Shown here in pieces: positions 18,809 to 27,660 of a DNA stretch of 64,000 bases. Made by a program: the position numbers and the translations under genes. The stretch comes from Bacteroides oleiciplenus YIT 12058 (GTDB lineage Bacteria; Bacteroidota; Bacteroidia; Bacteroidales; Bacteroidaceae). Under the pieces are notes generated by a model that was not told the origin of the DNA, made no database searches, and was given only the letters and a program-made list of their open reading frames with translations. How positions within the stretch are numbered: position 1 is the first letter of the stretch; the number at the start of each line of letters is the position of its first letter. Location of the stretch: assembly GCF_000315485.1 (NCBI RefSeq), contig NZ_JH992942.1:226028-290027 (forward strand). The letters run 5' to 3'.

Positions 18809-19243
18809 TTATTTCTTCTTTCTCAAATCTCTTCCTTCATATTTACAGATTGCATTAATCCACTCCTCTTCCAGTGGTTTGGATTCATGCTTTTCAAGGT
18901 TGAAAGCAACCATGATAGAGGTGCAAACGCACTTGATTTCCTGAGTTTCCGTATCAATCACCCGCTGGGCGAGGTGAAAACTCTTTGTTCCGATTTCCGT
19001 AACGGCAGTCTGAACGGCAATGTGGTCCGAACCGTAAATTTGTGCAAGGAAGTTAGCTTCGATGTGCACAACGACAATGCCGTCTCTTTCCCAGTCAACG
19101 TCCGGACACACAGAAGCAAAGTACTCGGTTTTTCCCAAATCATAGAAAGAGAAGTAGACCGTATTGTTCACATGACCGAACTTGTCGACATCATTAAATC
19201 GTAGTTGTATGGGCAGGGTGTGGTTAAATTGAATTTCTTCCAT
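18809..19243 (-). CDS. Acyl-CoA thioesterase, 4HBT/YbgC type
   Basis: Hotdog-fold thioesterase of 144 residues that hydrolyses acyl-CoA or acyl-carrier thioesters in the cytoplasm. The family pattern is clear near the N terminus: QLRFNDVDKFGHVNNTVYF (about 13-31), in which the Asp of DVDKFGHVNN is the usual catalytic residue. A further block, FLAQIYGSDHIAVQTAVTEIG, is the core strand region. It is divergent from the Sua5/YrdC gene with 80 bases between the two starts. The substrate cannot be deduced. Confidence 0.85.
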   Translation of the reverse strand: MEEIQFNHTLPIQLRFNDVDKFGHVNNTVYFSFYDLGKTEYFASVCPDVDWERDGIVVVHIEANFLAQIYGSDHIAVQTAVTEIGTKSFHLAQRVIDTETQEIKCVCTSIMVAFNLEKHESKPLEEEWINAICKYEGRDLRKKK

Positions 19244-19284
19244 TGTTTTCTCTTAAACTTTTCTATTAATCCGTGCAAAAATAG

Positions 19285-19292
19285 TACTTTTG
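19285..19292 (+). promoter_or_regulatory. Bacteroides-type -7 box (TACTTTTG) for the Sua5/YrdC gene
   Basis: TACTTTTG fits the Bacteroides consensus TAnnTTTG and lies 32 bases before the chosen ATG at 19324. No clear TTG at the -33 position is seen, so the call rests on the -7 box and the spacing. Confidence 0.45.
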
Positions 19293-19323
19293 CGTGTTAA
19301 TCACTGTATTTATACACCAAGAA

Positions 19324-19887
19324 ATGATAGAAGATATTAAAAAAGCCTGTCAGGTGATGAATGAAGGCGGAGTCATTTTGTACCCCACCGACACCATTTG
19401 GGGCATTGGTTGTGACGCCACCAACGAAGAAGCTGTGCGGCGCGTGTATGAGATTAAGCAGCGCTCGGACAGTAAAGCGATGCTGGTATTGGTCGATTCT
19501 GCTGTGAAGGTGGACTTCTATGTGCAGGATGTGCCGGAAGTGGCTTGGGATTTGATTGAAGTGGCCGACAAACCGCTGACTATCATCTATTCCGGTGCAC
19601 GCAATCTGGCTCCTAACTTGCTTGCCGAAGACGGTAGCGTGGGTATCAGGGTGACGAATGAGGAATTCTCAAAACGTCTTTGCCAACAATTCCGCAAGGC
19701 GATTGTTTCTACATCTGCCAATATCAGCGGACAACCTTCGCCAGCAAATTTCAGTGAAATTACAGAAGAACTTAAGTCTTTGGTAGACTATGTGGTGGGG
19801 TATCGCCAGGATGAAATAGGACATCCGAAACCATCCAGCATTCTCAAACTGGATAAAGGAGGCGTTATTAAAATCATACGCGAATAA
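19324..19887 (+). CDS. L-threonylcarbamoyladenylate synthase (Sua5/YciO/YrdC family)
   Basis: Forms threonylcarbamoyl-AMP from threonine, bicarbonate and ATP for the t6A37 modification of ANN-decoding tRNAs. The YrdC fold is seen in GGVILYPTDTIWGIGCDATNE (near the N terminus), KQRSDSKAMLVLVDS, the GSVGIRVTNEEFSK stretch and IVSTSANISGQPSP. A GTG at 19294 is in frame, but the ATG at 19324 is favoured because the probable -7 box ends only two bases before the GTG and the protein then begins MIEDIKKACQVMNEGG. At 187 residues it is the short YrdC form without the extra Sua5 domain. Confidence 0.9.
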   Translation: MIEDIKKACQVMNEGGVILYPTDTIWGIGCDATNEEAVRRVYEIKQRSDSKAMLVLVDSAVKVDFYVQDVPEVAWDLIEVADKPLTIIYSGARNLAPNLLAEDGSVGIRVTNEEFSKRLCQQFRKAIVSTSANISGQPSPANFSEITEELKSLVDYVVGYRQDEIGHPKPSSILKLDKGGVIKIIRE

Positions 19888-19952
19888 ATGATGCTGCTTT
19901 AGTCAGCTACCTTTATCCGTTTTGCAAGGGTGAAGGTATATAAATAGGTATA

Positions 19953-21743
19953 ATGGAAAAAGAGAAGAGAAGTTTGTTTCAGCGTTTCCTTTTATGGCGC
20001 GAGAAGAATATTAAGGAAAAGCAGTTTATCCTGATACTCAGCTTTCTGGTAGGTATTTTTACGGCTATCACTGCCCTGATACTGAAGATGCTGATACATT
20101 GGATACAGAATTTCCTGACGAATAATTTTAATACAACAGAAGCCAACTACCTCTATTTGGTTTATCCCGTGGTAGGTATTTTCCTGGCAGGATTGTTTGT
20201 GCGATATGTGGTGAAGGATGACATTAGTCATGGAGTAACCAAAATCCTCTATGCAATCTCCCGGAGACAAGGGCGGATTAAGCGACATAACACGTGGTCA
20301 TCCGTGATTGCCAGTTCCATAACCATCGGTTTCGGTGGTTCGGTAGGAGCGGAGGCACCTATTGTGCTGACGGGTTCGGCTATCGGTTCCAATCTGGGAA
20401 GTGTCTTTAAAATGGAGCACCGCACGCTGATGCTTTTGGTAGGTTGTGGCGCTGCCGGTGCTATTGCCGGTATCTTCAAGGCTCCTATTGCCGGATTGGT
20501 ATTTACGCTGGAAGTACTGATGATAGACCTGACCATGACTTCTTTACTCCCGTTGCTGATTTCTGCAGTGACTGCCGCCACTGTCTCCTATATCACTACA
20601 GGTACGGAAGCTATGTTCAAGTTTCACCTCGACCAGGCGTTCGAGATGGAGCGCATCCCCTATGTGATTATGCTGGGAATCTTTTGCGGATTGGTTTCGC
20701 TCTACTTTACCCGTGCTATGAATTCTGTAGAAGGGGTATTTGGCAAACTGAAAGGCCCGTATCAGAAATTGGCTTTGGGTGGCATAATGCTGAGTATATT
20801 AATTTTCCTCTTTCCGCCACTTTATGGTGAAGGTTATGATACTATTGAACTGTTGCTGAATGGTACTTCCAATGCTGATTGGGATACGGTGATGAACAAT
20901 TCATTCTTTTATGGACATGGCAACTTGCTATTGCTCTATCTGATGCTGATTATCCTGTTTAAGGTATTTGCATCCAGTGCTACGAATGGCGGTGGTGGTT
21001 GCGGTGGTATCTTTGCACCTTCTTTGTATCTGGGTTGTATAGCCGGTTTCGTCTTTGCCTTTTTCAGTAATAAGTTTGATTTTTCTTATTATCTGCCGGA
21101 AAAGAATTTTGCTTTGATGGGTATGGCGGGTGTGATGAGTGGTGTCATGCATGCCCCGTTGACGGGAGTCTTTCTGATAGCCGAGCTTACAGGAGGCTAT
21201 GACCTCTTCCTACCACTGATGATTGTGGCTGCCAGTTCTTATCTGACGATTATAGTTTTCGAACCTCATAGTATTTATTCCATGCGTTTGGCAAAGAAAG
21301 GTGAGTTACTGACACATCATAAAGACAAAGCTGTGCTGACGCTAATGAAAGTGGAAAATGTGGTGGAGAAGGATTTTGTTGTCGTTCATCCTGAAATGGA
21401 CTTGGGCGAATTGGTAAAGGCTATTTCTGCTTCACGCCGCAATATATTCCCTGTGACGGATAAAGCCGGAATATTGATTGGTATTGTGATTCTGGATGAT
21501 ATCCGGAACATAATGTTCCGTCAAGAATTGTATCATCGTTTCACTGTGGGTAAATTAATGATAGCTATTCCGGCACGTCTGTACGATACGGATAGCATGG
21601 AACAAGTGATGCGTACATTTGATGATACGCAGGCATGGAATCTTCCTGTGGTAGATGAAGAAGGGCATTATCTGGGATTTGTTTCCAAATCAAAGATATT
21701 CAATTCCTACCGTCAGGTATTGGTACATTTTTCTGAAGATTAG
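19953..21743 (+). CDS. CLC-family chloride channel or H+/Cl- antiporter with two CBS domains
   Basis: Integral membrane protein of 596 residues. The CLC selectivity motifs are present: GFGGSVGAEAPIVLTGSAIGS (about 125-145, with the gating glutamate in GAEAP), GAAGAIAGIFKAPIAGLVF, and GGGGCGGIFAPSLYLGC (about 347-363). Two CBS domains occupy the C-terminal region (about 460-590), VVHPEMDLGELVKAISASRRNIFPV beginning the first. CBS pairs usually bind adenine nucleotides and regulate the channel. It lies between the YrdC gene and fmt, with 65-base and 29-base gaps. Confidence 0.93.
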   Translation: MEKEKRSLFQRFLLWREKNIKEKQFILILSFLVGIFTAITALILKMLIHWIQNFLTNNFNTTEANYLYLVYPVVGIFLAGLFVRYVVKDDISHGVTKILYAISRRQGRIKRHNTWSSVIASSITIGFGGSVGAEAPIVLTGSAIGSNLGSVFKMEHRTLMLLVGCGAAGAIAGIFKAPIAGLVFTLEVLMIDLTMTSLLPLLISAVTAATVSYITTGTEAMFKFHLDQAFEMERIPYVIMLGIFCGLVSLYFTRAMNSVEGVFGKLKGPYQKLALGGIMLSILIFLFPPLYGEGYDTIELLLNGTSNADWDTVMNNSFFYGHGNLLLLYLMLIILFKVFASSATNGGGGCGGIFAPSLYLGCIAGFVFAFFSNKFDFSYYLPEKNFALMGMAGVMSGVMHAPLTGVFLIAELTGGYDLFLPLMIVAASSYLTIIVFEPHSIYSMRLAKKGELLTHHKDKAVLTLMKVENVVEKDFVVVHPEMDLGELVKAISASRRNIFPVTDKAGILIGIVILDDIRNIMFRQELYHRFTVGKLMIAIPARLYDTDSMEQVMRTFDDTQAWNLPVVDEEGHYLGFVSKSKIFNSYRQVLVHFSED

Positions 21744-21772
21744 CATATTAACATATTAGCACATTACTTGTT

Positions 21773-22744
21773 ATGATGAAGAAAGAAGATTTGCGAATAG
21801 TTTACATGGGTACTCCCGACTTTGCAGTGGAGTCCCTGCGTTGTTTGGTAGAGGGTGGATATAATGTGGTAGGTGTTATCACTATGCCCGATAAACCGGC
21901 GGGTAGAGGGCATAAACTTCAATACTCTCCTGTAAAGCAATATGCGCTGGAACATAATCTTCCCTTGTTGCAGCCGGAAAAGCTGAAAGATGAGGCTTTC
22001 ATCCAAGCCTTGGGTGAATGGAAAGCTGATTTACAGATTGTGGTTGCTTTCCGCATGTTACCTGAGGTCGTATGGAATATGCCACGTCTGGGGACATTCA
22101 ATCTTCATGCTTCCCTTTTGCCTCAATACAGAGGTGCTGCCCCCATCAACTGGGCGGTAATCAATGGAGATACAGAAACGGGTATCACGACTTTTTTTCT
22201 ACGTCATGAAATTGATACGGGTGAAGTTATCCAGCAAGTGCGTGTTCCCATTGCTGATACGGATAATGTGGGCATAGTGCATGATAAACTGATGATGCTC
22301 GGTGGAAAGCTGGTGACTGAAACTGTTGATGCAATCTTGAACGATGCTGTGAAGCCTGTTCCACAGGAAGAAATGGCTGTTGTAGGTGAGTTACGTCCTG
22401 CACCGAAGATTTTTAAAGATACTTGCCGCATAGACTGGAACCAGCCGGTGAAGCGTATTTATGACTTTATCCGTGGGCTGTCTCCTTATCCTGCTGCCTG
22501 GTCGGAGTTAGTGCAGCCTGACGGTGAGGCGGTAGTCATGAAGATCTTTGAAACGGAAAAGATTATCAAATCCCACCAGTTAGCTCCCGGCACTTTGCTG
22601 ACGGATGGCAAGACTTATATTCAGATAGCTGCGGCGGATGGATTTATCGGAGTCCATGCTTTGCAACTTCCGGGTAAGAAGCGACTGAAAACAGATGAAC
22701 TTTTACGTGGTTTCCGACTGACGGAAAAGTTCCGGATGGAGTGA
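21773..22744 (+). CDS. fmt: Methionyl-tRNA formyltransferase
   Basis: Transfers a formyl group from 10-formyl-THF to initiator Met-tRNA. The catalytic core is clear: IVYMGTPDFAVESLRCL at the N terminus, ITMPDKPAGRG, LHASLLPQYRGAAPINWAVI with the Asn-His-Asp catalytic elements (FNLHAS and HEIDTGEV) and the C-terminal OB-like domain beginning near KDTCRIDWNQPVKRIYDFIRGL. Length (323 residues) is normal. Two adjacent ATGs (21773, 21776) are possible starts. A perfect hairpin follows the stop. Confidence 0.97.
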   Translation: MMKKEDLRIVYMGTPDFAVESLRCLVEGGYNVVGVITMPDKPAGRGHKLQYSPVKQYALEHNLPLLQPEKLKDEAFIQALGEWKADLQIVVAFRMLPEVVWNMPRLGTFNLHASLLPQYRGAAPINWAVINGDTETGITTFFLRHEIDTGEVIQQVRVPIADTDNVGIVHDKLMMLGGKLVTETVDAILNDAVKPVPQEEMAVVGELRPAPKIFKDTCRIDWNQPVKRIYDFIRGLSPYPAAWSELVQPDGEAVVMKIFETEKIIKSHQLAPGTLLTDGKTYIQIAAADGFIGVHALQLPGKKRLKTDELLRGFRLTEKFRME

Positions 22745-22757
22745 GATTTGGCACTTA

Positions 22758-22780
22758 ATTTAGCGGCGTAGCCGCTAAAT
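22758..22780 (+). terminator. Hairpin terminator after fmt
   Basis: ATTTAGCGGC (22758-22767) and GCCGCTAAAT (22771-22780) form a perfect ten-base-pair stem with a three-base loop, starting 14 bases after the fmt stop and followed by an AT-rich stretch. The symmetric arms would work on either strand. Confidence 0.75.
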
Positions 22781-22897
22781 TATCATTTATCTTCTTGTTC
22801 CTTTCCAAAAAATTTCCTTTCTTTGCATATTATTAACTCCTAAAACATTGAATGCCTATCGGAATACATTACGCTGAAAAACTAAAAAACACACGTA

Positions 22898-23491
22898 ATG
22901 AAAGTACAAGCAAATGCTGCTGACGAAATGTTAGTGGCCCTTTATGCACAAGGTAATAACGAAGCATTCGATATCCTGTTGAACCGTTACAAAGACCGTC
23001 TTTATACGTACATCTATTATACTGTACGCAATGAAGAACTGGCAGAAGACATCTTCCAAGAAACTTTCACGAAGGCTATCGTCACCATTCAGCAGGGGCG
23101 TTACAATGAAAACGGCAAATTCCCTGCCTGGTTGACGCGTATTGCACATAATCTCATTATTGACTGTTTCCGTCAGGAAAAACAGGAAAATCTGGTATCT
23201 TGTGATGAAGAAGAACGGAATTTACTGAATAATATTCATCTTTCCGAAGGAACGGTTGAATCTGAAATTGTGAATCATCAGATTCTTGCAGATGTGCGCC
23301 GCCTGATGAAACACCTGCCGGACGAACAACGTGAAGTGGTGCATATGCGCTTTTATCAGGACCTCAGTTTCAAGGAGATAGCAGAGATGACGGGAGTCAG
23401 CATCAATACTTCTTTGGGGCGGATGCGTTATGCTATATTGAACTTGCGCCGGATGGCGGAGAAGCATGGAATAGCGCTGACTGTAGACTAA
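22898..23491 (+). CDS. ECF-type RNA polymerase sigma factor
   Basis: Sigma-70 family protein of 197 residues with only regions 2 and 4. Region 2: RLYTYIYYTVRNEELAEDIFQETF (about 31-54), then FPAWLTRIAHNLIIDCFR. Region 4: LPDEQREVVHMRFYQDLSFKEIAEMTGVSINTSLGRMRYA (about 138-178). No anti-sigma gene follows; the next gene is a DUF4840 lipoprotein. The 150-base upstream region has no clear TAnnTTTG. What it regulates is unknown. It is outside the SusC/D locus and not obviously part of a transport-linked sigma/anti-sigma pair. Confidence 0.93.
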   Translation: MKVQANAADEMLVALYAQGNNEAFDILLNRYKDRLYTYIYYTVRNEELAEDIFQETFTKAIVTIQQGRYNENGKFPAWLTRIAHNLIIDCFRQEKQENLVSCDEEERNLLNNIHLSEGTVESEIVNHQILADVRRLMKHLPDEQREVVHMRFYQDLSFKEIAEMTGVSINTSLGRMRYAILNLRRMAEKHGIALTVD

Positions 23492-23629
23492 AAATACATC
23501 CTTTAACAAGCTTTTTCCTTTTTGTGATGCAGTATTTACGGAATACACTGCATTTAACCTAACGTACGTACAACCTTAATTATGTGAATTATTAATTTAT
23601 TTATCAAACTAGACTAAAATTTTTATGTC

Positions 23630-24265
23630 ATGGAAAAAGTACACTATCTAAAGCGTTTCATGTTTCTTGTAATGGCCCTTGGCCTGGTAACCACATTTGT
23701 TTCTTGTGATGACGATGATGAACCTAAACCAAACTCTCCCGCATTGACTGACGTAGTAGGTGACTATACCGGTAAAATGCAAATCTTACTTTCAACTCCG
23801 GCTGCAACAGAAGGTGAAGAAACACCGGAAGGAACGGACGTAGCCGTAAAATTAACTCAAGATGAGGTAGTTTTTGAAAAATTTCCGGTAGCGGATCTGA
23901 TAACCGCCATTGTGGGTGAAGAAGCTGCTCCGGGAATTATTGAAGCTGTGGGCGATGTCAGTTATAAGATGAAGTATACACCTGCTTTTAATGATGAAAA
24001 AACAGCCATCAGCCTGACATTCACTCCCGAACCTCTGGTTCTTGAAATCAACTTCCCAACAGAAGAAACTGCTGAGGGAGAAGAAGGAGAAGAAACTCCG
24101 GATTTGAAAGTGGAAGTAACAGTTGTAGCACCAGAGGCGGGCACTTTTGCCTATGCAGGTGACAAATTAGCTCTCAAACTTCAGGTGAGTGGAGTGAAAG
24201 TGAATGGTGAACCTCTCGAACTTCCTACTACTACTTTCTCGTTTAATTTAGCCAAAATGAAATAA
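23630..24265 (+). CDS. DUF4840 family lipoprotein
   Basis: Lipoprotein of 211 residues. The signal (MFLVMALGLVTTFVSC, lipidated Cys at about 26) is followed directly by the acidic run DDDDEPKP, the type of post-cysteine acidic sequence linked to surface export of Bacteroides lipoproteins. The mature part is strongly acidic, with two glutamate-rich insertions (EGEETPEG and EETAEGEEGEETPD) in an otherwise beta-strand-like sequence. Function unknown. The gene is 138 bases after the sigma factor and followed by a hairpin. Co-expression with the sigma factor is possible but unproven. Confidence 0.8.
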   Translation: MEKVHYLKRFMFLVMALGLVTTFVSCDDDDEPKPNSPALTDVVGDYTGKMQILLSTPAATEGEETPEGTDVAVKLTQDEVVFEKFPVADLITAIVGEEAAPGIIEAVGDVSYKMKYTPAFNDEKTAISLTFTPEPLVLEINFPTEETAEGEEGEETPDLKVEVTVVAPEAGTFAYAGDKLALKLQVSGVKVNGEPLELPTTTFSFNLAKMK

Positions 24266-24280
24266 ATCATTTCAATTAAC

Positions 24281-24329
24281 ACAGGACAGCCCAGGCGTAG
24301 TGTTTTTGCATTATCCTGGGCTACTCTGT
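24281..24329 (+). terminator. Hairpin terminator after the DUF4840 gene
   Basis: AGCCCAGG (24288-24295) pairs with CCTGGGCT (24315-24322). The pairing extends outward with mismatches to 24281 and 24329, and T-rich sequence follows. It begins 15 bases after the stop codon. Confidence 0.7.
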
Positions 24330-24463
24330 TTACATATCTCATGTTTTTTTATAACTTCTTGTATACTATTTCTCTTTCTTTCCCGTTCATACCATATGAA
24401 GGAACTTCTGCCCATAATAGACAGCTTGTAACTTTAATTTTTAATACTCAATTTAATAAGCCT

Positions 24464-24649
24464 ATGAATAAAAAAACTACTCCTTCTTTACCTTCTTCAT
24501 CTCTAAAATCGCGTAACTCCGTTAGGTCTGTAACCGGGGGGCATCCGCAACCTTCCGAGAAAACCCTTGCTTTTCTCCGTAGCTTTGCCCGCAACTATCG
24601 GGTGGAACCTCAACTTCCGCAGGGCTTACAAGGAATTATATTAGGATGA
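24464..24649 (+). CDS. Small hypothetical protein of 61 residues
   Basis: Starts MNKKTTPSLPSSSLKSRNSV and ends with the more ordered segment AFLRSFARNYRVEPQLPQGL, which looks like a conserved C-terminal helix. It has no signal peptide or membrane segment and is basic (several Arg and Lys). A longer frame back to 24341 exists, but the extension is low-complexity and AT-rich, so the ATG at 24464 is chosen. It stands alone between a terminator and the rpe promoter. Function unknown; coding status is moderately supported by its codon pattern and tidy spacing. Confidence 0.55.
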   Translation: MNKKTTPSLPSSSLKSRNSVRSVTGGHPQPSEKTLAFLRSFARNYRVEPQLPQGLQGIILG

Positions 24650-24664
24650 ATGAAATCTTTTGTC

Positions 24665-24672
24665 TACATTTG
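24665..24672 (+). promoter_or_regulatory. Bacteroides-type -7 box (TACATTTG) for rpe
   Basis: TACATTTG matches TAnnTTTG and lies 41 bases before the rpe ATG, leaving a predicted leader of about 34 nt. The -33 region is not a good match. Confidence 0.5.
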
Positions 24673-24712
24673 TATGTTATAACTATATATGACCTGTAAA
24701 ATGTAGTGTATT

Positions 24713-25363
24713 ATGAAACCAATCATAGCTCCTTCAATCCTGTCCGCAGATTTCGCTTATCTGGCAAAAGACCTGGAAATGTTGAATCGCAGTGAAGCCG
24801 ACTGGGCCCACATTGATATTATGGATGGTGTGTTTGTCCCTAATATTTCTTTCGGTTTTCCTGTATTGAAATATGTGGCCAAGATTTCAAAGAAACCTTT
24901 GGATGTGCATCTGATGATTGTGCAACCCGAGAAATTTATTAACGAAGTGAAAGCATTGGGTGCGCACACCATGAATGTGCATTTCGAAGCTTGTCCGCAC
25001 CTGCACCGGGTAGTGCAGCAGATACGCGAAGCGGGTATGCAGCCCGCCGTTACACTGAATCCGGCCACACCTGTGGCGATGTTGAAGGATATCATTCAGG
25101 ATGTATATATGGTGTTGCTAATGAGTGTAAATCCAGGTTTTGGCGGTCAGAAGTTTATAGAGCATACGGTTGAGAAAGTGCGTGAGTTGCGTGCTTTGAT
25201 AGATAGTACCGGTTCAAAAGCGTTGATTGAAGTGGATGGAGGTGTCAATCTGGAAACAGGCGCTCGTTTGATAGCTGCCGGTGCTGATGCATTGGTTGCC
25301 GGAAGTGCCGTTTTTGCAGCTCCCGATCCTGAAGGAATGATACATTCATTGAAGAACCTCTAA
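24713..25363 (+). CDS. rpe: Ribulose-phosphate 3-epimerase
   Basis: Interconverts ribulose 5-phosphate and xylulose 5-phosphate in the pentose phosphate pathway. The TIM-barrel motifs are all present: IIAPSILSADFAYL at the N terminus, HIDIMDGVFVPNISFG, LDVHLMIVQPEKF, MSVNPGFGGQKFI and IEVDGGVNLETG. Catalytic Asp residues and metal-binding His are in HIDIMDG, DVHLM and EVDGG. Length (216) is normal. The comEC gene begins 13 bases after the stop, in the same frame. Confidence 0.97.
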   Translation: MKPIIAPSILSADFAYLAKDLEMLNRSEADWAHIDIMDGVFVPNISFGFPVLKYVAKISKKPLDVHLMIVQPEKFINEVKALGAHTMNVHFEACPHLHRVVQQIREAGMQPAVTLNPATPVAMLKDIIQDVYMVLLMSVNPGFGGQKFIEHTVEKVRELRALIDSTGSKALIEVDGGVNLETGARLIAAGADALVAGSAVFAAPDPEGMIHSLKNL

Positions 25364-25375
25364 CTCTTCATTCAG

Positions 25376-27523
25376 TTGATAATCAACAGCCTGCAACGAC
25401 ATCCTTTCTTGCGACTTCTGATGCCGTTTGCAGGTGGTATTATATGTGGGGATGCGCACTTCTTCCACCAGCGGACAGAGTTTTCACCGGAATTTCCGGC
25501 AGAAGTGTCTTGTCTGTCCTTTGATTATTTGTCGGTCTGGATTTGTGCGGCAGGTTTCTTTCTGCTTTTTCTTGCTTATGTCTTTTCCAATAGTTATCGC
25601 CTGAATTGGTTATACGGCGTTTCTGTATTTCTTTGTTGTTTTGGTTTAGGTGCCGGCATGGCAGAAGAACGGTTGCATCTCACGGATTTTTCCTTTTCTG
25701 ATAAAACGGAAATCTATCAGGCAGTCATCCGGGAAAAGCCGGAGATAAAAGAACGGAGCATCCTGTGTCGTGTACAATTGGAGGGTAAGGTGAATGGTGA
25801 GACTGTGCAGAAAAAAGAACACGGCAATACTGTTTTACTGTATTTCCCAAAAGACTCAGTCTCTGCCGTGTTATGCAGGGGAGATAAACTGTGGGTACAT
25901 ACCCGCCTTGTTCCTCCTGCCAATAATGGTAACCCGGATGAATTTGATTATATGCGCTATCTTATCCGTAAGGGCGGTAGTGCTACAGCTTATGTTCCTG
26001 CCGGTCATTGGAAGGTAGTTGGACACGGTGTTTCCCGTACCTTCCGGCAGATAGCTTCTGATTACCGCGAGAAAGTGGTGAATTTATATCGTCATTTAGG
26101 TTTTCAAAGAGATAATCTTGCGGTGCTTTCAGCTCTCACGGTTGGAGATAAGGAAAATTTGAGTGAGGATATTCAGGAAACGTACTCTGTTGCAGGAGCC
26201 AGTCATGTTTTGGCTCTTTCAGGACTTCATATAGGCTTTCTCTATGCCTTGTTACTTTTCTTGATGTCTTTTATCTGGAAGCGATGGGCTTTTTTCAAAC
26301 CTTGTGGACTTTTGTTTATCATTCTTTTTTTATGGGCATTTGCCTTTCTTACGGGATTCTCTTCTTCCGTGGTACGTTCTGTCATCATGTTCTCTCTGTT
26401 GGCTGTTTCTTGCCTGCAACCGGAGAAACCGTTAACTCTGAATACATTGGCAGCTACTGCCTTTCTGATGTTGCTTTATAATCCGCTTTGGTTGTTTGAT
26501 GTAGGTTTTCAACTATCTTTTGCTGCGGTGGCTTCTATCCTATTGATACAACCCAAACTGTATAGCTTATTTTCTGTAAAACGCCGTGCTCTCCGCTATA
26601 TCTGGGGATTATTAACTGTTTCTATTGCAGCACAAATAGGTACGGCACCTTTAGTTATTCTCTATTTCTCCCGCTTTTCCACTCATTTTCTGCTGACAAA
26701 TTTGTGGGTGATTCCTATGGTGACGTTGATTTTGTACTCTGCTATCTTTCTGCTTATTCTTACTCCTTTTCCTTTCTTGCAGTATGGTTTTGCTTCGGTT
26801 GTCAATACTTTGTTAAACACTCAGAATAGTGTTCTCCGCTGGATAGAGCAATTACCTGCATCTTCTATAGATGGGTTGTGGATAGACCGTTGGGAAATTG
26901 TGTTGTTTTATCTTTTTCTGATGTTTCTCTACCGGAGTTTGGTTATCTGCACTGTCCGTAGTGTGTATTGGATGTTGTGTTGTTTGCTTTTTCTGACGAC
27001 TTATCATGTTGTTTCGGTTAACTTGTCTTCTCCCTGTCGTAGCTTAGCTTTTTATAATGTTCGTAACTGCCCTGCTGTTCATTGCCTTGCTGCTGATGGG
27101 AAATCCTGGCTGGCGTGTGCTGATAGCTTACCGGATATATCTCGTTTGCACCGTACGCTTGCTCCCAGTTGGAACCACCAGCACCTTTCAATTCCCAAAA
27201 CATTGACTACAGATTATTCTATTCCTGGTTTTACTTTCCGCAACCATATTGTTGCTTATGGTGGTAAGCGGATTTGTTTGCTCCATGATTCCCGTTGGAA
27301 GAATAAGACTGCAAAACAACCTTTGATTATTGATTATTTATACATTTCTAAAGGTTACAACGGACATATTGAGGAATTAACTTCTTTGTTTCGCATCCGA
27401 ACAGTAATTCTGGATGCTTCCCTTTCGGACTATCGCAGTGATATTCTACGAAATGACTGTTCCCGTTTGGCTATCTCTTGTATTTCTTTGAAAGAGAGAG
27501 GAGCGCTTTGCATTCGTTTGTAA
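25376..27523 (+). CDS. ComEC/Rec2-type DNA-uptake channel protein
   Basis: Large inner-membrane protein (715 residues) related to the channel that carries DNA across the membrane during transformation. It has an N-terminal hydrophobic pair and an OB-like DUF4131 region (about 20-210), then the Competence domain with many membrane segments (about 235-510), including SVAGASHVLALSGLHIGFLYA and FDVGFQLSFAAVASILLI. The C terminus (from about 555) has no recognisable metallo-beta-lactamase motif (HxHxDH), so the nuclease-like domain of longer ComEC proteins is lost or degenerate. A TTG start at 25376 is favoured because the frame is closed at 25361-25363 by the rpe stop and the next ATG (25421) would remove the conserved LQRHPFLRLLMPF segment. 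Confidence 0.88.
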   Translation: MIINSLQRHPFLRLLMPFAGGIICGDAHFFHQRTEFSPEFPAEVSCLSFDYLSVWICAAGFFLLFLAYVFSNSYRLNWLYGVSVFLCCFGLGAGMAEERLHLTDFSFSDKTEIYQAVIREKPEIKERSILCRVQLEGKVNGETVQKKEHGNTVLLYFPKDSVSAVLCRGDKLWVHTRLVPPANNGNPDEFDYMRYLIRKGGSATAYVPAGHWKVVGHGVSRTFRQIASDYREKVVNLYRHLGFQRDNLAVLSALTVGDKENLSEDIQETYSVAGASHVLALSGLHIGFLYALLLFLMSFIWKRWAFFKPCGLLFIILFLWAFAFLTGFSSSVVRSVIMFSLLAVSCLQPEKPLTLNTLAATAFLMLLYNPLWLFDVGFQLSFAAVASILLIQPKLYSLFSVKRRALRYIWGLLTVSIAAQIGTAPLVILYFSRFSTHFLLTNLWVIPMVTLILYSAIFLLILTPFPFLQYGFASVVNTLLNTQNSVLRWIEQLPASSIDGLWIDRWEIVLFYLFLMFLYRSLVICTVRSVYWMLCCLLFLTTYHVVSVNLSSPCRSLAFYNVRNCPAVHCLAADGKSWLACADSLPDISRLHRTLAPSWNHQHLSIPKTLTTDYSIPGFTFRNHIVAYGGKRICLLHDSRWKNKTAKQPLIIDYLYISKGYNGHIEELTSLFRIRTVILDASLSDYRSDILRNDCSRLAISCISLKERGALCIRL

Positions 27524-27611
27524 TCTTGCGTTTAGTGATAATTCTTCTAAATTGGTAATGTAATCAAAAGAAAATGTAACACATTTTTTTTCTCTGTCTT
27601 GTTATATGTCT

Positions 27612-27619
27612 TACTTTTG
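27612..27619 (+). promoter_or_regulatory. Bacteroides-type -7 box (TACTTTTG) for the first propeller cluster
   Basis: TACTTTTG fits TAnnTTTG and lies 42 bases before the ATG at 27661. A T-rich stretch fills the -33 area, with no definite TTG at the right distance. Confidence 0.5.
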
Positions 27620-27660
27620 TTGTGACAATAACTATCTTAAATGAAATAATAGATTATACT

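Noticed and set aside
24341..24463. A start at 24341 for the 61-residue protein
   Set aside because: The extension is AT-rich and low in complexity and lies right after a terminator hairpin, without a ribosome-binding context.
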